This document shows, piece by piece, positions 16,920-26,208 of a DNA stretch of 64,000 nucleotides; position 1 is the first letter of the stretch, and the number at the start of each line of letters is the position of its first letter. Both the position numbers and the translations under genes were made by a program. The notes under the pieces were generated by a model that had not been told where the DNA came from, made no database searches, and was given only the letters and a program-made list of their open reading frames with translations. Source of the stretch: Bacillota bacterium (lineage in GTDB: Bacteria; Bacillota; Bacilli; Alicyclobacillales; SLC66); assembly GCA_021821085.1 (NCBI GenBank), contig JAKACV010000002.1, positions 1 to 64,000 of the forward strand, read 5' to 3'.

Positions 16920-18238
16920 AACCCATTCCTCAACGCGCTTTGGAAAATGTGAAATCGGTAATGCTAACCCTGCTAGTTGTCATGAGCATCAGTCTTTCGG
17001 TTATAGAATGGAACGGAACTCCGGGCGAGGTGAGTGTGGGTAGTTCTCATTTTTTCTCGAGTCCACTCTATGGGCACGAGAGATTGATGACTGACTTTAT
17101 TAATCCAAACGCTATTTGGATTTGGACGAAAGGAAATGAATTATTTCGTCTTGGGGGAAAAACGGCGACTGCAAAACAAATTTTGTCGCAACTACAGAGT
17201 GCACAGATTCATACACAAGGCTTCGTACATAATTCACCTGTAACTCTTCCGCCAGCTCACGGAGCTTATCTCGCTTTGGATTACGGAACGCGATTGTCAG
17301 ATGGATCAATTTGGTCATATGCATTGCCGATTGCCAATAAGACGGAACATTTGAGTGCCCAAGGTGGATCACTCTATCTAGTTCAAGGGCCTAAGTCCAA
17401 TGTGTGGAGTCTCGAATTTCAAACTGCACAGGGGATTTATCAAATGCAACTGTCGCATGTCTCGTCAAATCTTAAAGATGCCCTTATACCAAATAACCAG
17501 TCGGTTCCCTATGCACAACTGCCTTTTGAAAATCAAGTTTTCAACTTACCATACGATGCCGTATCTATGCTGACTCAGACGTGGATTCTTGCATCTCCAC
17601 TACCTATTCCAATCATCAACTCCTTTTTTCGCGATCCGTCACTTGTTCAAACTGTGCAAATGAGTCGCAATGAAACTGCGTATACCGATGGGACTCATAC
17701 GGTGCAACTGACACGTCACTCGATGGGTTTTAAACTTTCTTATAATGCACCTGAAGTACTTCTTAAACACTATCACGTATCTGTGAGGGAGGCATTGTCA
17801 GCAGCTATTCCCTTTGTTGATAGTCATGGTGGTTTTGTAGGGCAAGTCGTATTGCAACAAGTCAATACGACTTCTGGAACCGGAAATGTGCAGTTGCAAT
17901 TTGGCGATGAATTGAACGGGTGGCCTGTGTTTAGTCAGTTGAATCAAATCCAGTTGGATTTAATTAATGGAAGTGTTACTAAAATGCAACGACTACTGCC
18001 CTATTTACAGTCGGAAGTGGCGCAAGAACGTGTAACCATCCTGTCGGGTGCTAAATTGTTGCAAATTATAAAATCAATGCATGTACAAGGTGTTCAATCA
18101 ATTATGCTAGGATATGGCTCCACCCTACAAACGTTAAATGAGGTGCAATTGGTTCCGGTTTACCAAGTGGTCGCGAACAACCGCGTCATTTATCTCGATG
18201 CACAGACGGGTCAACCGTTTCAGGGAATGGGGATGTGA
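16916..18238 (+). CDS. walH: WalH (YycH), regulator of WalK
   Basis: A 440-residue protein with one N-terminal membrane anchor (VMLTLLVVMSISLSVIEW) and a large extracytoplasmic domain. Direct sequence conservation with B. subtilis YycH is low, but size, topology and position between walK and walI identify it. WalH and WalI restrain WalK through their transmembrane helices. GAGGAGGAG precedes the ATG, which overlaps the walK stop (ATGA). Unusually long loops are rich in Gln and Ser. Confidence 0.85.
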   Translation: MKPIPQRALENVKSVMLTLLVVMSISLSVIEWNGTPGEVSVGSSHFFSSPLYGHERLMTDFINPNAIWIWTKGNELFRLGGKTATAKQILSQLQSAQIHTQGFVHNSPVTLPPAHGAYLALDYGTRLSDGSIWSYALPIANKTEHLSAQGGSLYLVQGPKSNVWSLEFQTAQGIYQMQLSHVSSNLKDALIPNNQSVPYAQLPFENQVFNLPYDAVSMLTQTWILASPLPIPIINSFFRDPSLVQTVQMSRNETAYTDGTHTVQLTRHSMGFKLSYNAPEVLLKHYHVSVREALSAAIPFVDSHGGFVGQVVLQQVNTTSGTGNVQLQFGDELNGWPVFSQLNQIQLDLINGSVTKMQRLLPYLQSEVAQERVTILSGAKLLQIIKSMHVQGVQSIMLGYGSTLQTLNEVQLVPVYQVVANNRVIYLDAQTGQPFQGMGM

Positions 18239-18241
18239 CGA

Positions 18242-19099
18242 TTGGACTTTGGAAAGGTTAAGACGCTGCTGATGATTGTGTTTCTTGCACTCAACCTCTT
18301 CCTTCTAGAGCAATGGTGGACGCTTCAAACTGCTGTGGGTACTTATCAGGAACCTTATGCTGATCAATTGGCGAACGTGAAAAGGGCACTGGCACAGCAT
18401 CATGTGAGTGTGACGGCAAATGTTCCTAATGTAGAACCTATACTCTCTTTGTTGCGAGCTACCCATTTGCAGGATTCATTTGATCATGTGGCAGCTACGG
18501 TACTTCAGTTGCCATTGTCCCAAGTAAAGGCACATGAGGTGCATTCGCAAGAAGTGATCCTACCTTATGCTACATTTACCGAGAATCGTTCAGGTGAATT
18601 GCATCTCTCGTTACAATATCAAGCGCAAACGGTGATTGATTCACACATCTCGGCCCTTCATCAGATTGAGAAATGGGCGGCTATCCATGTGTATCAATTT
18701 ACTGACTATCGGTTTTGGGGGTGGAATCATAGCGCAAGAGGGATAACGGCAGTGTTTGATGAACAATATCAAGGATACCCTATTTTTCATGCTAAGTTGA
18801 CGATCATGATTGAAAATGGCCGCATAATAGGTTTTAGGCAAACCTATTACACAGTAGATGTGACAAACCCATCTCGTGTCGTAATTAGCGCGGCAAATGC
18901 ATTGCTTGCTATGTCGCTTTTCATGGACAAGGCGCATATAAACGAGGATAATACAGTTCGAACAGTGGTGCTCGGATATGACTCCGGAATTCAATTACCG
19001 AAGGTTTGGTTTCTCACTCCGGTATGGCGGATTTATACCGATCTAGGCAACTTTGAAGTGAATGCATTCACGGGTGAAGTAGGAGTGGAAAAAAGTTGA
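18242..19099 (+). CDS. walI: WalI (YycI), regulator of WalK
   Basis: A 285-residue protein with a single N-terminal membrane helix (TLLMIVFLALNLFLLEQW) and an extracytoplasmic domain. YycI members have this topology and act with WalH on WalK. It starts at TTG three bases after the walH stop and overlaps walJ by four bases, so the operon is tightly coupled. The C-terminal domain is a two-wing fold in known structures, and the pattern here (VWFLTPVWRIYTDLGNFEVNAFTGEV) fits a PepSY/YycI-like end. Confidence 0.85.
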   Translation: MDFGKVKTLLMIVFLALNLFLLEQWWTLQTAVGTYQEPYADQLANVKRALAQHHVSVTANVPNVEPILSLLRATHLQDSFDHVAATVLQLPLSQVKAHEVHSQEVILPYATFTENRSGELHLSLQYQAQTVIDSHISALHQIEKWAAIHVYQFTDYRFWGWNHSARGITAVFDEQYQGYPIFHAKLTIMIENGRIIGFRQTYYTVDVTNPSRVVISAANALLAMSLFMDKAHINEDNTVRTVVLGYDSGIQLPKVWFLTPVWRIYTDLGNFEVNAFTGEVGVEKS

Positions 19100-19932
19100 A
19101 TGAAACGGGATTGCAGTTTAGCGTATTGGCCAGTGGAAGCACAGGTAACGCAGTTTATGTTCAGGCTGGTGCGTCGCGAATTCTTATTGATGCAGGCGTT
19201 GGGATTCGACAGTTACAGTCAGCATTTCGTCACATTGGCATTTCGATGGATCATCTTGATGCAGTGATTGTCACGCATGAGCACAGCGATCACGTGAAGG
19301 GACTTGCATCTCTTTTGCGAAAATTCTCTGTCCCCATTTATACATCACAAGGAACATGGCATAAGATTGCTACTTTTTGGCGCGACGAGGAACAGGTGAC
19401 AGCTCAAATCATTCAGGCAGATGTCCCTTTTTCACTGGGGGAATTTGTACTAGAGCCGTTTGCCTTATCCCATGATGCCGAGGAACCGCTTGGATTTTGC
19501 ATTCGTAATGGAGGCAAAAAGCTCGTACTGGCAACGGATCTTGGGTATGTAAGTGACCGCATTCGAACCTTGGCCTATGGTGCGGATGCGTATATTCTAG
19601 AGGCGAATCACGATCTTGAATTATTGCGAACGGGTCCGTATCCGTGGCATTTAAAGCGCAGGATTTTAGGCGATAAAGGGCATTTATCAAATGACAGTGC
19701 CGGTGACTTTTTGTGCGATGTGGTCACTGATAAAACAGAATCAGTTTTTCTTGCTCATTTGAGTCAGGAAAATAATCGACCAGAACTTGCCCAACGGAGA
19801 GTAAGTGAGGCGATGGCCAATCTACCCAAAGCTATAGAAAATCGTCTCGGTATCCGCCTTACATATCCGGACCACCCAACTCCACTTATGACGCCATCTG
19901 GGGTCGCAGTGAATACGAATCTTTCGATGTAA
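19096..19932 (+). CDS. walJ: WalJ (YycJ) metallo-beta-lactamase-fold nuclease-like protein
   Basis: A 278-residue member of the metallo-beta-lactamase superfamily. The metal-binding motif HEHSDH is present in VIVTHEHSDHVKGLASL, with further ligands in FALSHDAEEP, ATDLG and LAHLSQENN. YycJ proteins have been linked to DNA end processing and coordination of division with replication. TTG is the only in-frame start that keeps the full first strand. Last gene of the wal operon; no clear terminator follows. Confidence 0.9.
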   Translation: MNETGLQFSVLASGSTGNAVYVQAGASRILIDAGVGIRQLQSAFRHIGISMDHLDAVIVTHEHSDHVKGLASLLRKFSVPIYTSQGTWHKIATFWRDEEQVTAQIIQADVPFSLGEFVLEPFALSHDAEEPLGFCIRNGGKKLVLATDLGYVSDRIRTLAYGADAYILEANHDLELLRTGPYPWHLKRRILGDKGHLSNDSAGDFLCDVVTDKTESVFLAHLSQENNRPELAQRRVSEAMANLPKAIENRLGIRLTYPDHPTPLMTPSGVAVNTNLSM

Positions 19933-20041
19933 ATCTAACAATTTTCAGTTTTTACTTCAATTCGGATGAGTATTAATTACGGATTTTGGATAATATGTGA
20001 CAATAGGAAGTTAAGCTTATGTGACATCCAACATAAATGGA

Positions 20042-20071
20042 TTGAGTTAACTTATAGTTAATGGGTATAAT
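20042..20071 (+). promoter_or_regulatory. probable sigma-A promoter of htrA
   Basis: TTGAGT (20042-20047) and TATAAT (20066-20071) separated by 18 bp, about 48 bp before the htrA start. The upstream 100 bp are AT-rich and contain TGTGAC repeats that might be WalR or CssR sites. Confidence 0.55.
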
Positions 20072-20118
20072 TTGTCTCACGGATCACTACGGCATTTTGA
20101 AGAATGAGGAGGACTAAA

Positions 20119-21420
20119 ATGGGATTTTATGATGACGGCCAGTTTCGCAGCACTAAAAATCGCGGGCCGGGGTCAAGCTCACTACTAAGGTGGTTAGCAG
20201 TCGTCGTCGTATCTGCGGTAATTGGATCAGCAACAACCATGGCGGCCGTACCCATGTTGCTTCAGGCAAATGTCATTCAAGCGCCTGCCGCATCAAATGC
20301 AAACTTGCAGAATATGAGTTATCACAATTTGCAACCGGTCTCCGTGAAAGTGAACGATTCTGTTGTGCAAGCAGTTAAAAAGGTTCGTCCATCGGTTGTA
20401 GGCGTTGTTAATTATCAAATGCTTCCCAATTCCTCAGGAACTAGTACTTCTCTACAAGAAGAAGGTGTCGGTTCAGGTGTCATCTTTAGTTCTAAAGGGT
20501 ACATTGTCACCAATTATCATGTAGTCCAGGGAGCCACGAAAGTTGAAGTGGTGATTCACAAAAAAACACATGTGTATGCAACAGTAGTTGGGTATGACCC
20601 TTATACAGATTTGGCAGTATTAAAAGTGCCTTCATCTGATATTCAACCGAGTGACGTTGCACAATTTGGTAATTCCTCTACGTTACAGGTTGGAGAACCT
20701 GCCATTGCGATTGGAAACCCGGCAGGTCTTGATTTTGCTGATACAGTGACCACAGGTGTGATTAGTGCGACACAGCGCACCATGCCTGTGATTGACGCGG
20801 CGACTGGAAATGTAATTGGCGAACAAACAGAATTACAAACAGACGCCGCAATTAACCCCGGTAATAGTGGCGGACCCTTGTGCAATATTGCAGGTCAGGT
20901 GATAGGGATCAACAACTCGAAAATTGTTGCTCACGGATTTGAAGGAATGGGATTTGCTATTCCAATTAATGAAGTTCGGACGATTATAAATCAGATTTTG
21001 ACAACCGGGCACGCTGTTCATGCAGCGATCGGTATTGAAGGTGAATCGCTATCTGCAGTACCCGCAGAATATCAGCCGAATGTTCCTGTGAATTACGGAG
21101 TGTGGATTGTAAACGCAATGAGTGCGTCGGCAAAAGCAGGCGGCTTGCAACATGGAGATGTGATCATTGCTATTGATGGTCATAAGGTGACGGGTATTAC
21201 GTCGCTACGTTCGATCCTTTGGACAGATTACCGCCCAGGTCAGAACGTGACCGTGACTATATATCGTGACCAACAAAAAATGAATCTCACCGTCAAATTA
21301 GGGGAGTTGCCCCCACCGTCTAATTCTCCATCAAGCAGTTCGTCGGGCTCTGGGGCGCCAAACTCGTCCGGAGGGAGCAGCGGTACGAATCCATTGTCTC
21401 CATTTGGTGCAGGTAATTGA
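20119..21420 (+). CDS. htrA: HtrA-like membrane-anchored serine protease
   Basis: The 433-residue protein has a short cytoplasmic start, one membrane helix (about 23-48), a trypsin-like domain with H134 (TNYHVVQG), D164 (PYTDLAVLKV) and S250 (NPGNSGGPL), one PDZ domain (about 300-385) and a Ser/Gly/Asn-rich tail. It degrades misfolded proteins at the outer face of the membrane. Position after walJ matches yycK/htrC of Bacillus. AGGAGG lies six bases before the chosen ATG. The Ser-rich C-terminal extension is longer than usual and of low complexity. Confidence 0.9.
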   Translation: MGFYDDGQFRSTKNRGPGSSSLLRWLAVVVVSAVIGSATTMAAVPMLLQANVIQAPAASNANLQNMSYHNLQPVSVKVNDSVVQAVKKVRPSVVGVVNYQMLPNSSGTSTSLQEEGVGSGVIFSSKGYIVTNYHVVQGATKVEVVIHKKTHVYATVVGYDPYTDLAVLKVPSSDIQPSDVAQFGNSSTLQVGEPAIAIGNPAGLDFADTVTTGVISATQRTMPVIDAATGNVIGEQTELQTDAAINPGNSGGPLCNIAGQVIGINNSKIVAHGFEGMGFAIPINEVRTIINQILTTGHAVHAAIGIEGESLSAVPAEYQPNVPVNYGVWIVNAMSASAKAGGLQHGDVIIAIDGHKVTGITSLRSILWTDYRPGQNVTVTIYRDQQKMNLTVKLGELPPPSNSPSSSSSGSGAPNSSGGSSGTNPLSPFGAGN

Positions 21421-21438
21421 TAAGGGAGATTCTTTTTG

Positions 21439-21903
21439 GTGCAAATTGTAGTGATCGCAGTCGGTAAATTGAAAGAAACATATTGGAGGGAAGCGCAGGC
21501 AGAGTACCTTAAAAGGTTACTCGCCTACGCTTCTTTGTCAATCAGTGAAATACCAGATGAAGCAGATGACTTCAATCCGGCGCGGATTCAGCGTGTAGAA
21601 GGGGAGCGAATTCTTGCCAAGATAAAAGAGCGCGACTACGTGATTGTGCTTGAATTACGAGGGAGACAGTACAGTTCAGAACAGTTCGCACAACAGATGC
21701 AGACGGTGTTTACGAAAGGATTCAGTCGCTATGTGTTTGTGATTGGCGGTTCTCATGGATTTGATTTGAGTGTCCTGGCACGCGCGAATCTGCAGTTCTC
21801 TATGTCACACCTCACCTTCCCACATCAGATGGCACGAATCATATTGCTTGAACAAGTATATCGTAGCTTTCGAATCGCATCAGGTGCCCCCTATCACAAG
21901 TAA
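21439..21903 (+). CDS. rlmH: 23S rRNA (pseudouridine-1915-N3)-methyltransferase RlmH
   Basis: A 154-residue SPOUT methyltransferase. VIAVGKLKETYW opens the protein. The knotted SAM-binding region is VIGGSHGFD, and the conserved end LTFPHQMARIILLEQVYRSFRI with GAPYHK is diagnostic. It methylates position 1915 of 23S rRNA in assembled ribosomes. The same gene follows yycJ-htrC in Bacillus (rlmH, yydA). TTG 21436 directly before the GTG is an alternative start. Confidence 0.95.
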   Translation: MQIVVIAVGKLKETYWREAQAEYLKRLLAYASLSISEIPDEADDFNPARIQRVEGERILAKIKERDYVIVLELRGRQYSSEQFAQQMQTVFTKGFSRYVFVIGGSHGFDLSVLARANLQFSMSHLTFPHQMARIILLEQVYRSFRIASGAPYHK

Positions 21904-21943
21904 ACATGTTATGATTAAGTATGAACTTCAATAGGAAGGGTGC

Positions 21944-23452
21944 ATGTGTGTGAACTATGAGGAACTCATCCCGCAGTTTCGATCGTATTTGAAGAAAATG
22001 ACGGATTATCACAGTGCTATCGCCTTGCTCGAATGGGATGCACGCACGCATATGCCGAAGAAGGGAATAAGAGGTAGGTCTCAAGCGATTGCCACATTGT
22101 CTGGAGAGGCATTTCGTATGAGTGTATCAGATCAAATGGCAAGTTTTCTTGACCAATTGGAATCTCAACAAGGGTCCTTGGATCAAGTGACCGCACGTTT
22201 GGTAGAAGAATCAAAGAAAACCTATGAGAGAAGCAGAAAAATCCCGCCCGATCGCTATGAAGCATTTGTTGCATTAACTTCTGAGGCAGAATCCGTATGG
22301 GAAGTTGCCAGAGGTGAAAATGACTTTGCTACCTTTGCACCATACCTTGAGAAAATTGTTGATATGACTCGAGAATTTGTGGACTATTGGGGTTATGAAG
22401 GACATCCCTACAATACGTTGCTTGATCAATATGAGGTTGGGATGACAGTTTCTGTTCTGGACGATATCTTTTCGGGATTGCGTACAGAGACGGTGATGCT
22501 GTTAAATAAGATTGAAAAAAAACCGCTGGTGAATACGGGGATTTTAGAACGTTATTATGATCCGGAGAAACAAAAAGCTTTTAGTGAATTTATTTTGCGC
22601 GAAATGGGCTATGATTTTGAAGCGGGGCGTCTTGATGAGACGGCGCATCCGTTTGCGACAGGAATCGCAGACGGAGATGTGCGCATTACGACGCATTATT
22701 ACCCGAATTTCTTTAATGCTGCAATATTTGGATCGATACATGAAGGCGGACATGCACTGTATGAACAAGGCATTTCATATGAACTGATTGATACACCTCT
22801 GCATTCGGGTACATCAATGGGCATCCATGAATCTCAGTCGCGTTTTTGGGAGAATATGATTGCTCGTAGTTACGAATTTTGGCAGTGTTATTATGGCGAT
22901 TTGCAAAAATATTTCCCGGAGTCGTTAGGTGACGTCTCACTAGATCAGTTTTATGCAGCCATTAATGTGGTTCGACCGTCTCTTATTCGCATTGAGGCAG
23001 ATGAAGTGACGTATAATCTGCACATTATGCTGCGGTATGAGATCGAAAAGGGACTTATTGGTGGAGATTTAGCTGTGAAGGATTTGCCTGAGATTTGGCG
23101 AGAGAATATGCGAGAGAATTTTGGCATTGTTTCTCCTACTGATTCAGATGGCGTCTTGCAGGACGTGCATTGGTCTGGTGGGATGTTCGGCTATTTTCCA
23201 TCTTACGCACTTGGCAACATTTACGCAGCGCAATTTGCTCAGGCGCTTGAACGGGATCTTCCAGATCTTAAAGATCGAGTGCAGCATGGACGACTACCTG
23301 AGATTCGTCAGTGGTTAGGGCAAAATATTCATCAATATGGTGCCCTGTTGAAACCTGCGGAGATTTTGAAACAAGTTACAGGTGAGACCATTGATGCAAA
23401 ACCGCTTGTTTCCTACTTAAATCAAAAATTTTCTACTCTGTATCATCTATAG
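21944..23452 (+). CDS. M32-family metallocarboxypeptidase (Taq type)
   Basis: A 502-residue cytosolic zinc carboxypeptidase. HEGGHALYEQG carries the HEXXH motif with the M32-typical pattern. DTPLHSGTSMGIHESQSRFWEN and RIEADEVTYNLHIMLRYEIEK are the other family signatures. It removes C-terminal residues, except proline, from peptides. Length matches Thermus Taq carboxypeptidase (about 510). AGGAAGGG precedes the ATG. It stands alone, followed by a MITE insertion. Confidence 0.93.
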   Translation: MCVNYEELIPQFRSYLKKMTDYHSAIALLEWDARTHMPKKGIRGRSQAIATLSGEAFRMSVSDQMASFLDQLESQQGSLDQVTARLVEESKKTYERSRKIPPDRYEAFVALTSEAESVWEVARGENDFATFAPYLEKIVDMTREFVDYWGYEGHPYNTLLDQYEVGMTVSVLDDIFSGLRTETVMLLNKIEKKPLVNTGILERYYDPEKQKAFSEFILREMGYDFEAGRLDETAHPFATGIADGDVRITTHYYPNFFNAAIFGSIHEGGHALYEQGISYELIDTPLHSGTSMGIHESQSRFWENMIARSYEFWQCYYGDLQKYFPESLGDVSLDQFYAAINVVRPSLIRIEADEVTYNLHIMLRYEIEKGLIGGDLAVKDLPEIWRENMRENFGIVSPTDSDGVLQDVHWSGGMFGYFPSYALGNIYAAQFAQALERDLPDLKDRVQHGRLPEIRQWLGQNIHQYGALLKPAEILKQVTGETIDAKPLVSYLNQKFSTLYHL

Positions 23453-23471
23453 ACCAGAAATATTTATAGCG

Positions 23472-23625
23472 CCTGTTCAAAAAGGGTTGAGGTAAGATGC
23501 AAGCAGGGGTTTGGTGAAGTCTGGACATGCGCGCGGAGTGTACGATAGGTGGTACATGAGCACGCATGTCCAGCACAAGCCGAAGCCCTGCGCCGCAGAG
23601 TTCTCGACCCTTTTTGAACAACCTC
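23472..23625. mobile_element. 154-bp MITE, copy 1
   Basis: Flanked by an exact 8-bp direct repeat, TTATAGCG (23464-23471 and 23626-23633). The ends are imperfect inverted repeats, with TGTTCAAAAAGGGT at the left and ACCCTTTTTGAACA at the right. CTGGACATGCG pairs with CGCATGTCCAG in the interior, so the whole unit can fold into a long hairpin. Copy 2 at 50476-50629 has the same length and one base difference. No transposase gene is inside. Confidence 0.85.
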
Positions 23626-23723
23626 TTATAGCGCGGTCGAGATGTATCCTTGAAATTAGGCGGTGCATTGCTTTAGGGGAATTTGACGATTCACTCAAAA
23701 AGTGTCGTCGAGACATAGAGAAA

Positions 23724-23880
23724 GAGCCTCTCCTTTGGTTGTGTTAAGGTGTCGAATCTAAACACACAAAGGGGTGCTCTTTCATTGAAAAGCGTACAAG
23801 AATTCAGCATGAACTTCAACTCCCGGATACAGTAAATGTCATTCATGAGGACAAAGTCAATGATTTTGCCCTCATGGATA
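23724..23880 (+). mobile_element. eroded IS fragment, possibly IS1380-type
   Basis: A TTG at 23785 opens KSVQEFSMNFNSRIQ and then stops, with frameshifted remains behind it. The opening resembles the start of IS1380-family transposases as I remember them. An imperfect inverted repeat (AAAGAGC and CCTTTG against CAAAGG and GCTCTTT, 23724-23781) lies directly upstream. The fragment ends before the SGNH gene. The family call is tentative. Confidence 0.35.
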
Positions 23881-23907
23881 TGGATGTCTCGACTTGGAGA
23901 GGGACTC

Positions 23908-24567
23908 TCAAGAGATGATACTGGCAAAGGTTTCGGCAATGACTTGATGTCCATGCGTATTTGGGTGTATGGGAAAGAGAACGCCATTTCGTCCTGACTG
24001 GCCAGCGACACCGGTACGGTAGCCTTGGATTAGTGCGGCTTGATTTCCTGAAAACGCAGAATGAATCGGTGCAATGGAAGCTCCTGTGCTTGTCGCTGCA
24101 GGGATAATCACTGTTTGGTTGTACGTATCAATTACAATTTCCGCCAATGGCGTATTTGGATACGGATTGTATATAGTACCAATAATAAGTGGCGCTCTCG
24201 TTCTTCGACGAATTTCTAATACTATGCTACGATAAGCAATTACGCTGGCGAGAAGCGCCTTTTCTAATTCGGCTTTCTTTCGCGAAAGGAGAATAGGTAG
24301 GTCATCAATGATGTCATCTCCCCCGATTAGCACACAAATTGTCGTTGCCTTTGTTACTCCCCAAAGCCACGAGTCATTGTATATAAGTGCACTTTGTAAG
24401 GCGAATGTGGTCATTCCCGATTGTCCGAAATTAAAATAAGGAAGAATTGAGTCCCCATTCTTTTGTGCAGTTAGCGACGCCAACCTTGGAACAAATCCAT
24501 GTCCAAGCGGTGCACCATAACCGGCTGCGATTGAATCGCCATACACTGTCAGATGCCTCATTGCCAT
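23908..24567 (-). CDS. SGNH/GDSL-type hydrolase
   Basis: A 219-residue protein with block I VYGDSIAAGYG (catalytic Ser), an asparagine-less block III (LIGGDDIID) and block V HPNTHGHQVIAE (catalytic Asp position replaced by Asn or shifted, catalytic His). SGNH enzymes cleave ester bonds of lipids or carbohydrates. No signal peptide is visible, so it is probably cytoplasmic. Two ATGs (24567 and 24561) are possible starts. Monocistronic, facing the MITE and IS remains, with a divergent promoter region of about 200 bp shared with the gene at 24778. Confidence 0.8.
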   Translation of the reverse strand: MAMRHLTVYGDSIAAGYGAPLGHGFVPRLASLTAQKNGDSILPYFNFGQSGMTTFALQSALIYNDSWLWGVTKATTICVLIGGDDIIDDLPILLSRKKAELEKALLASVIAYRSIVLEIRRRTRAPLIIGTIYNPYPNTPLAEIVIDTYNQTVIIPAATSTGASIAPIHSAFSGNQAALIQGYRTGVAGQSGRNGVLFPIHPNTHGHQVIAETFASIIS

Positions 24568-24777
24568 CGGTTCCCTTCGATTATTGTCATCGTTTATCCT
24601 ATTCCTCGAAAGTTACAGACGGTAGGGCCATTGTGCATTGGTCTTACGGGAAATCTGAACTTCCACACGAGCGGAGTAGGGTTCCTTATGTGTAGTGAGC
24701 CCACACGTATCTACCTCTTACGTCATATGGTGTACGGTAAGTCTCCCTGTTGACTTTGTATGATCGGAGGATAAGAC

Positions 24778-25254
24778 ATGCCAAAAAATGTGAAGCGTTC
24801 GCCAGCACAAAAACGTCCAGCAAAATCGCGAAAATCAGTATCGGTAACAGATAAATCACATATGGCTGCTACATCGCAGTCAAGTACTTCAGGAGCTAGC
24901 GCATCAACTCCACCAAGTGATGCATCTGCTGGATCGTTGGATACCCTCAAGGAAAATATTAAACGCATTGACAAGCACAATCTATTTGATGCGTTAAAAC
25001 GTGTGAAGGATATGAAACCAGAACAGTGGCGGGACCCGGAAGTGGTTCGTGATTTGACGCAGAATTTGGCTCAAGATATTGGGGTGAAGGTAGATCCGCG
25101 TCGAATTGATGCATTTATGAATGCCTACTCTGATGTCACCAAAAATGCTGGTGAAAAAGGACCGAGCGTATCTGTTGAAGAGATTGCCAAAAAGTATGGT
25201 GGTAACAATCTAGATGATAAGACGATTAAAGAGATTAAAAAGTTTGTGAAGTAA
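24778..25254 (+). CDS. unknown protein with disordered N terminus
   Basis: A 158-residue protein. Residues 1-58 are Lys, Ser, Ala and Thr-rich and probably unstructured. Residues 59-158 are helical and charged (LKENIKRIDKHNLFDALKRVKDM, WRDPEVVRDLTQNLAQDI, TIKEIKKFVK). GGAGGATA precedes the ATG and a strong terminator follows at 25261. The composition recalls small sporulation or spore-coat associated proteins, but no family was recognised. The next gene, on the opposite strand, is also a low-complexity, Firmicute-type protein of unknown function. Confidence 0.75.
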   Translation: MPKNVKRSPAQKRPAKSRKSVSVTDKSHMAATSQSSTSGASASTPPSDASAGSLDTLKENIKRIDKHNLFDALKRVKDMKPEQWRDPEVVRDLTQNLAQDIGVKVDPRRIDAFMNAYSDVTKNAGEKGPSVSVEEIAKKYGGNNLDDKTIKEIKKFVK

Positions 25255-25260
25255 CGTAGA

Positions 25261-25297
25261 AAGTCACGCCTCCGTGAAAAGAGGATGTGACTTTTTT
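25261..25297 (+). terminator. Rho-independent terminator
   Basis: AAGTCAC and CCTC pair with GAGG and GTGACTT around an 8-base loop, followed by six T residues. Confidence 0.8.
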
Positions 25298-25338
25298 GCA
25301 CGTTATCACTGAGGGAGATGAAAAACGGCAGACCCAAT

Positions 25339-26139
25339 TCACATGGGTCTGCCGTTTGGCGGCATGCCATACGGTGGGGGTGTTGCCGCAGGTCCCCCAG
25401 GTGGTAACGGCATCCCATAAGGATGAATGGCAGGTTGTGTTCGGGCCATGGCTTGTGCTGGCGGTGATGAAGTTGACGGTGCGGGAAGGGATGCTTGCGT
25501 TTCACTGACAGGTGTTGCTTGCGGGGCGTCGGTTGTTTTAGTTTCGTCTGTTCCTGTTCCATCCTCATTGCCACTGAGTTTCTTGAATACGGTATTCCCA
25601 AGTGGTGAATTCATTAAAGCCATTAGGATACTCGTAAGATCGCCTGTGTTTAATTTTTTACCTTTCGTTTCGGCCAATTTTTTTAAGACTCCAGACTCCT
25701 GTAAGGAATTTGCAGTAATAAAGAGTGTGTCGAGTAAATTATCGGCTTGATGCACATATTTCGCCATCTGTTTGGACCATCCGCGCAAAGTGGATATGGT
25801 ATTTATGGATTCCTTGAAATTTTTTGGAGACAATATCGTGCCAAGGCCGTTTCCGAGCGCATCAGTAGGAGTACTTTTTGGAGTGTTAGAAACGGTGCGT
25901 TTTTTAGCAGTAGTCTTTTTGTTAGCGACCGATCCTATTTTTTTTGCTCCTGCTTTTTTTTGTTGTCCAGCTCCACGCGTATGAGGACTTTTCGCTTTCA
26001 TGAGTTGAAGCTCGCGTGTTAGCAATTCACGTTCTCGTACGTAAAAAGGTGTCTGCGGATCTAAGTGTTGCAACTGATCCTGCAAGCGGTGTACTCGTTG
26101 TTCATTGTTTTCTCGTTTGTCATTAGACGTCTGCGCCAT
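25339..26139 (-). CDS. unknown protein with Pro/Ala-rich tail
   Basis: A 266-residue protein. An N-terminal helical part (RVHRLQDQLQHLDPQTPFYVRERELLTRELQLMKAK) is probably a coiled coil. A Lys/Ala-rich linker follows, then a helical core (about 100-190) and a C-terminal tail rich in Pro, Gly and Met (PPYGMPPNG). GGAGGTGG precedes the ATG at 26139, which is preferred to the upstream start. The tail resembles spore-coat or spore-surface proteins of Bacilli, but this is composition only. It is separated from the aminotransferase gene by about 70 bp on the same strand. Confidence 0.7.
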   Translation of the reverse strand: MAQTSNDKRENNEQRVHRLQDQLQHLDPQTPFYVRERELLTRELQLMKAKSPHTRGAGQQKKAGAKKIGSVANKKTTAKKRTVSNTPKSTPTDALGNGLGTILSPKNFKESINTISTLRGWSKQMAKYVHQADNLLDTLFITANSLQESGVLKKLAETKGKKLNTGDLTSILMALMNSPLGNTVFKKLSGNEDGTGTDETKTTDAPQATPVSETQASLPAPSTSSPPAQAMARTQPAIHPYGMPLPPGGPAATPPPYGMPPNGRPM

Positions 26140-26208
26140 GAGAAGTCCACCTCCATTATCCATGACATTTTGTCACATCATATGAAGGTGGGGAGGAGAT
26201 GGTGATGA

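Noticed and set aside
23511..23747. Small open frames over the MITE copies
   Set aside because: They arise from the hairpin repeat itself, appear on both strands, and lack ribosome-binding sites.
25427..26022. Plus-strand frames opposite the unknown gene at 25339-26139
   Set aside because: They are shadows of a minus-strand gene that has a good start and composition.
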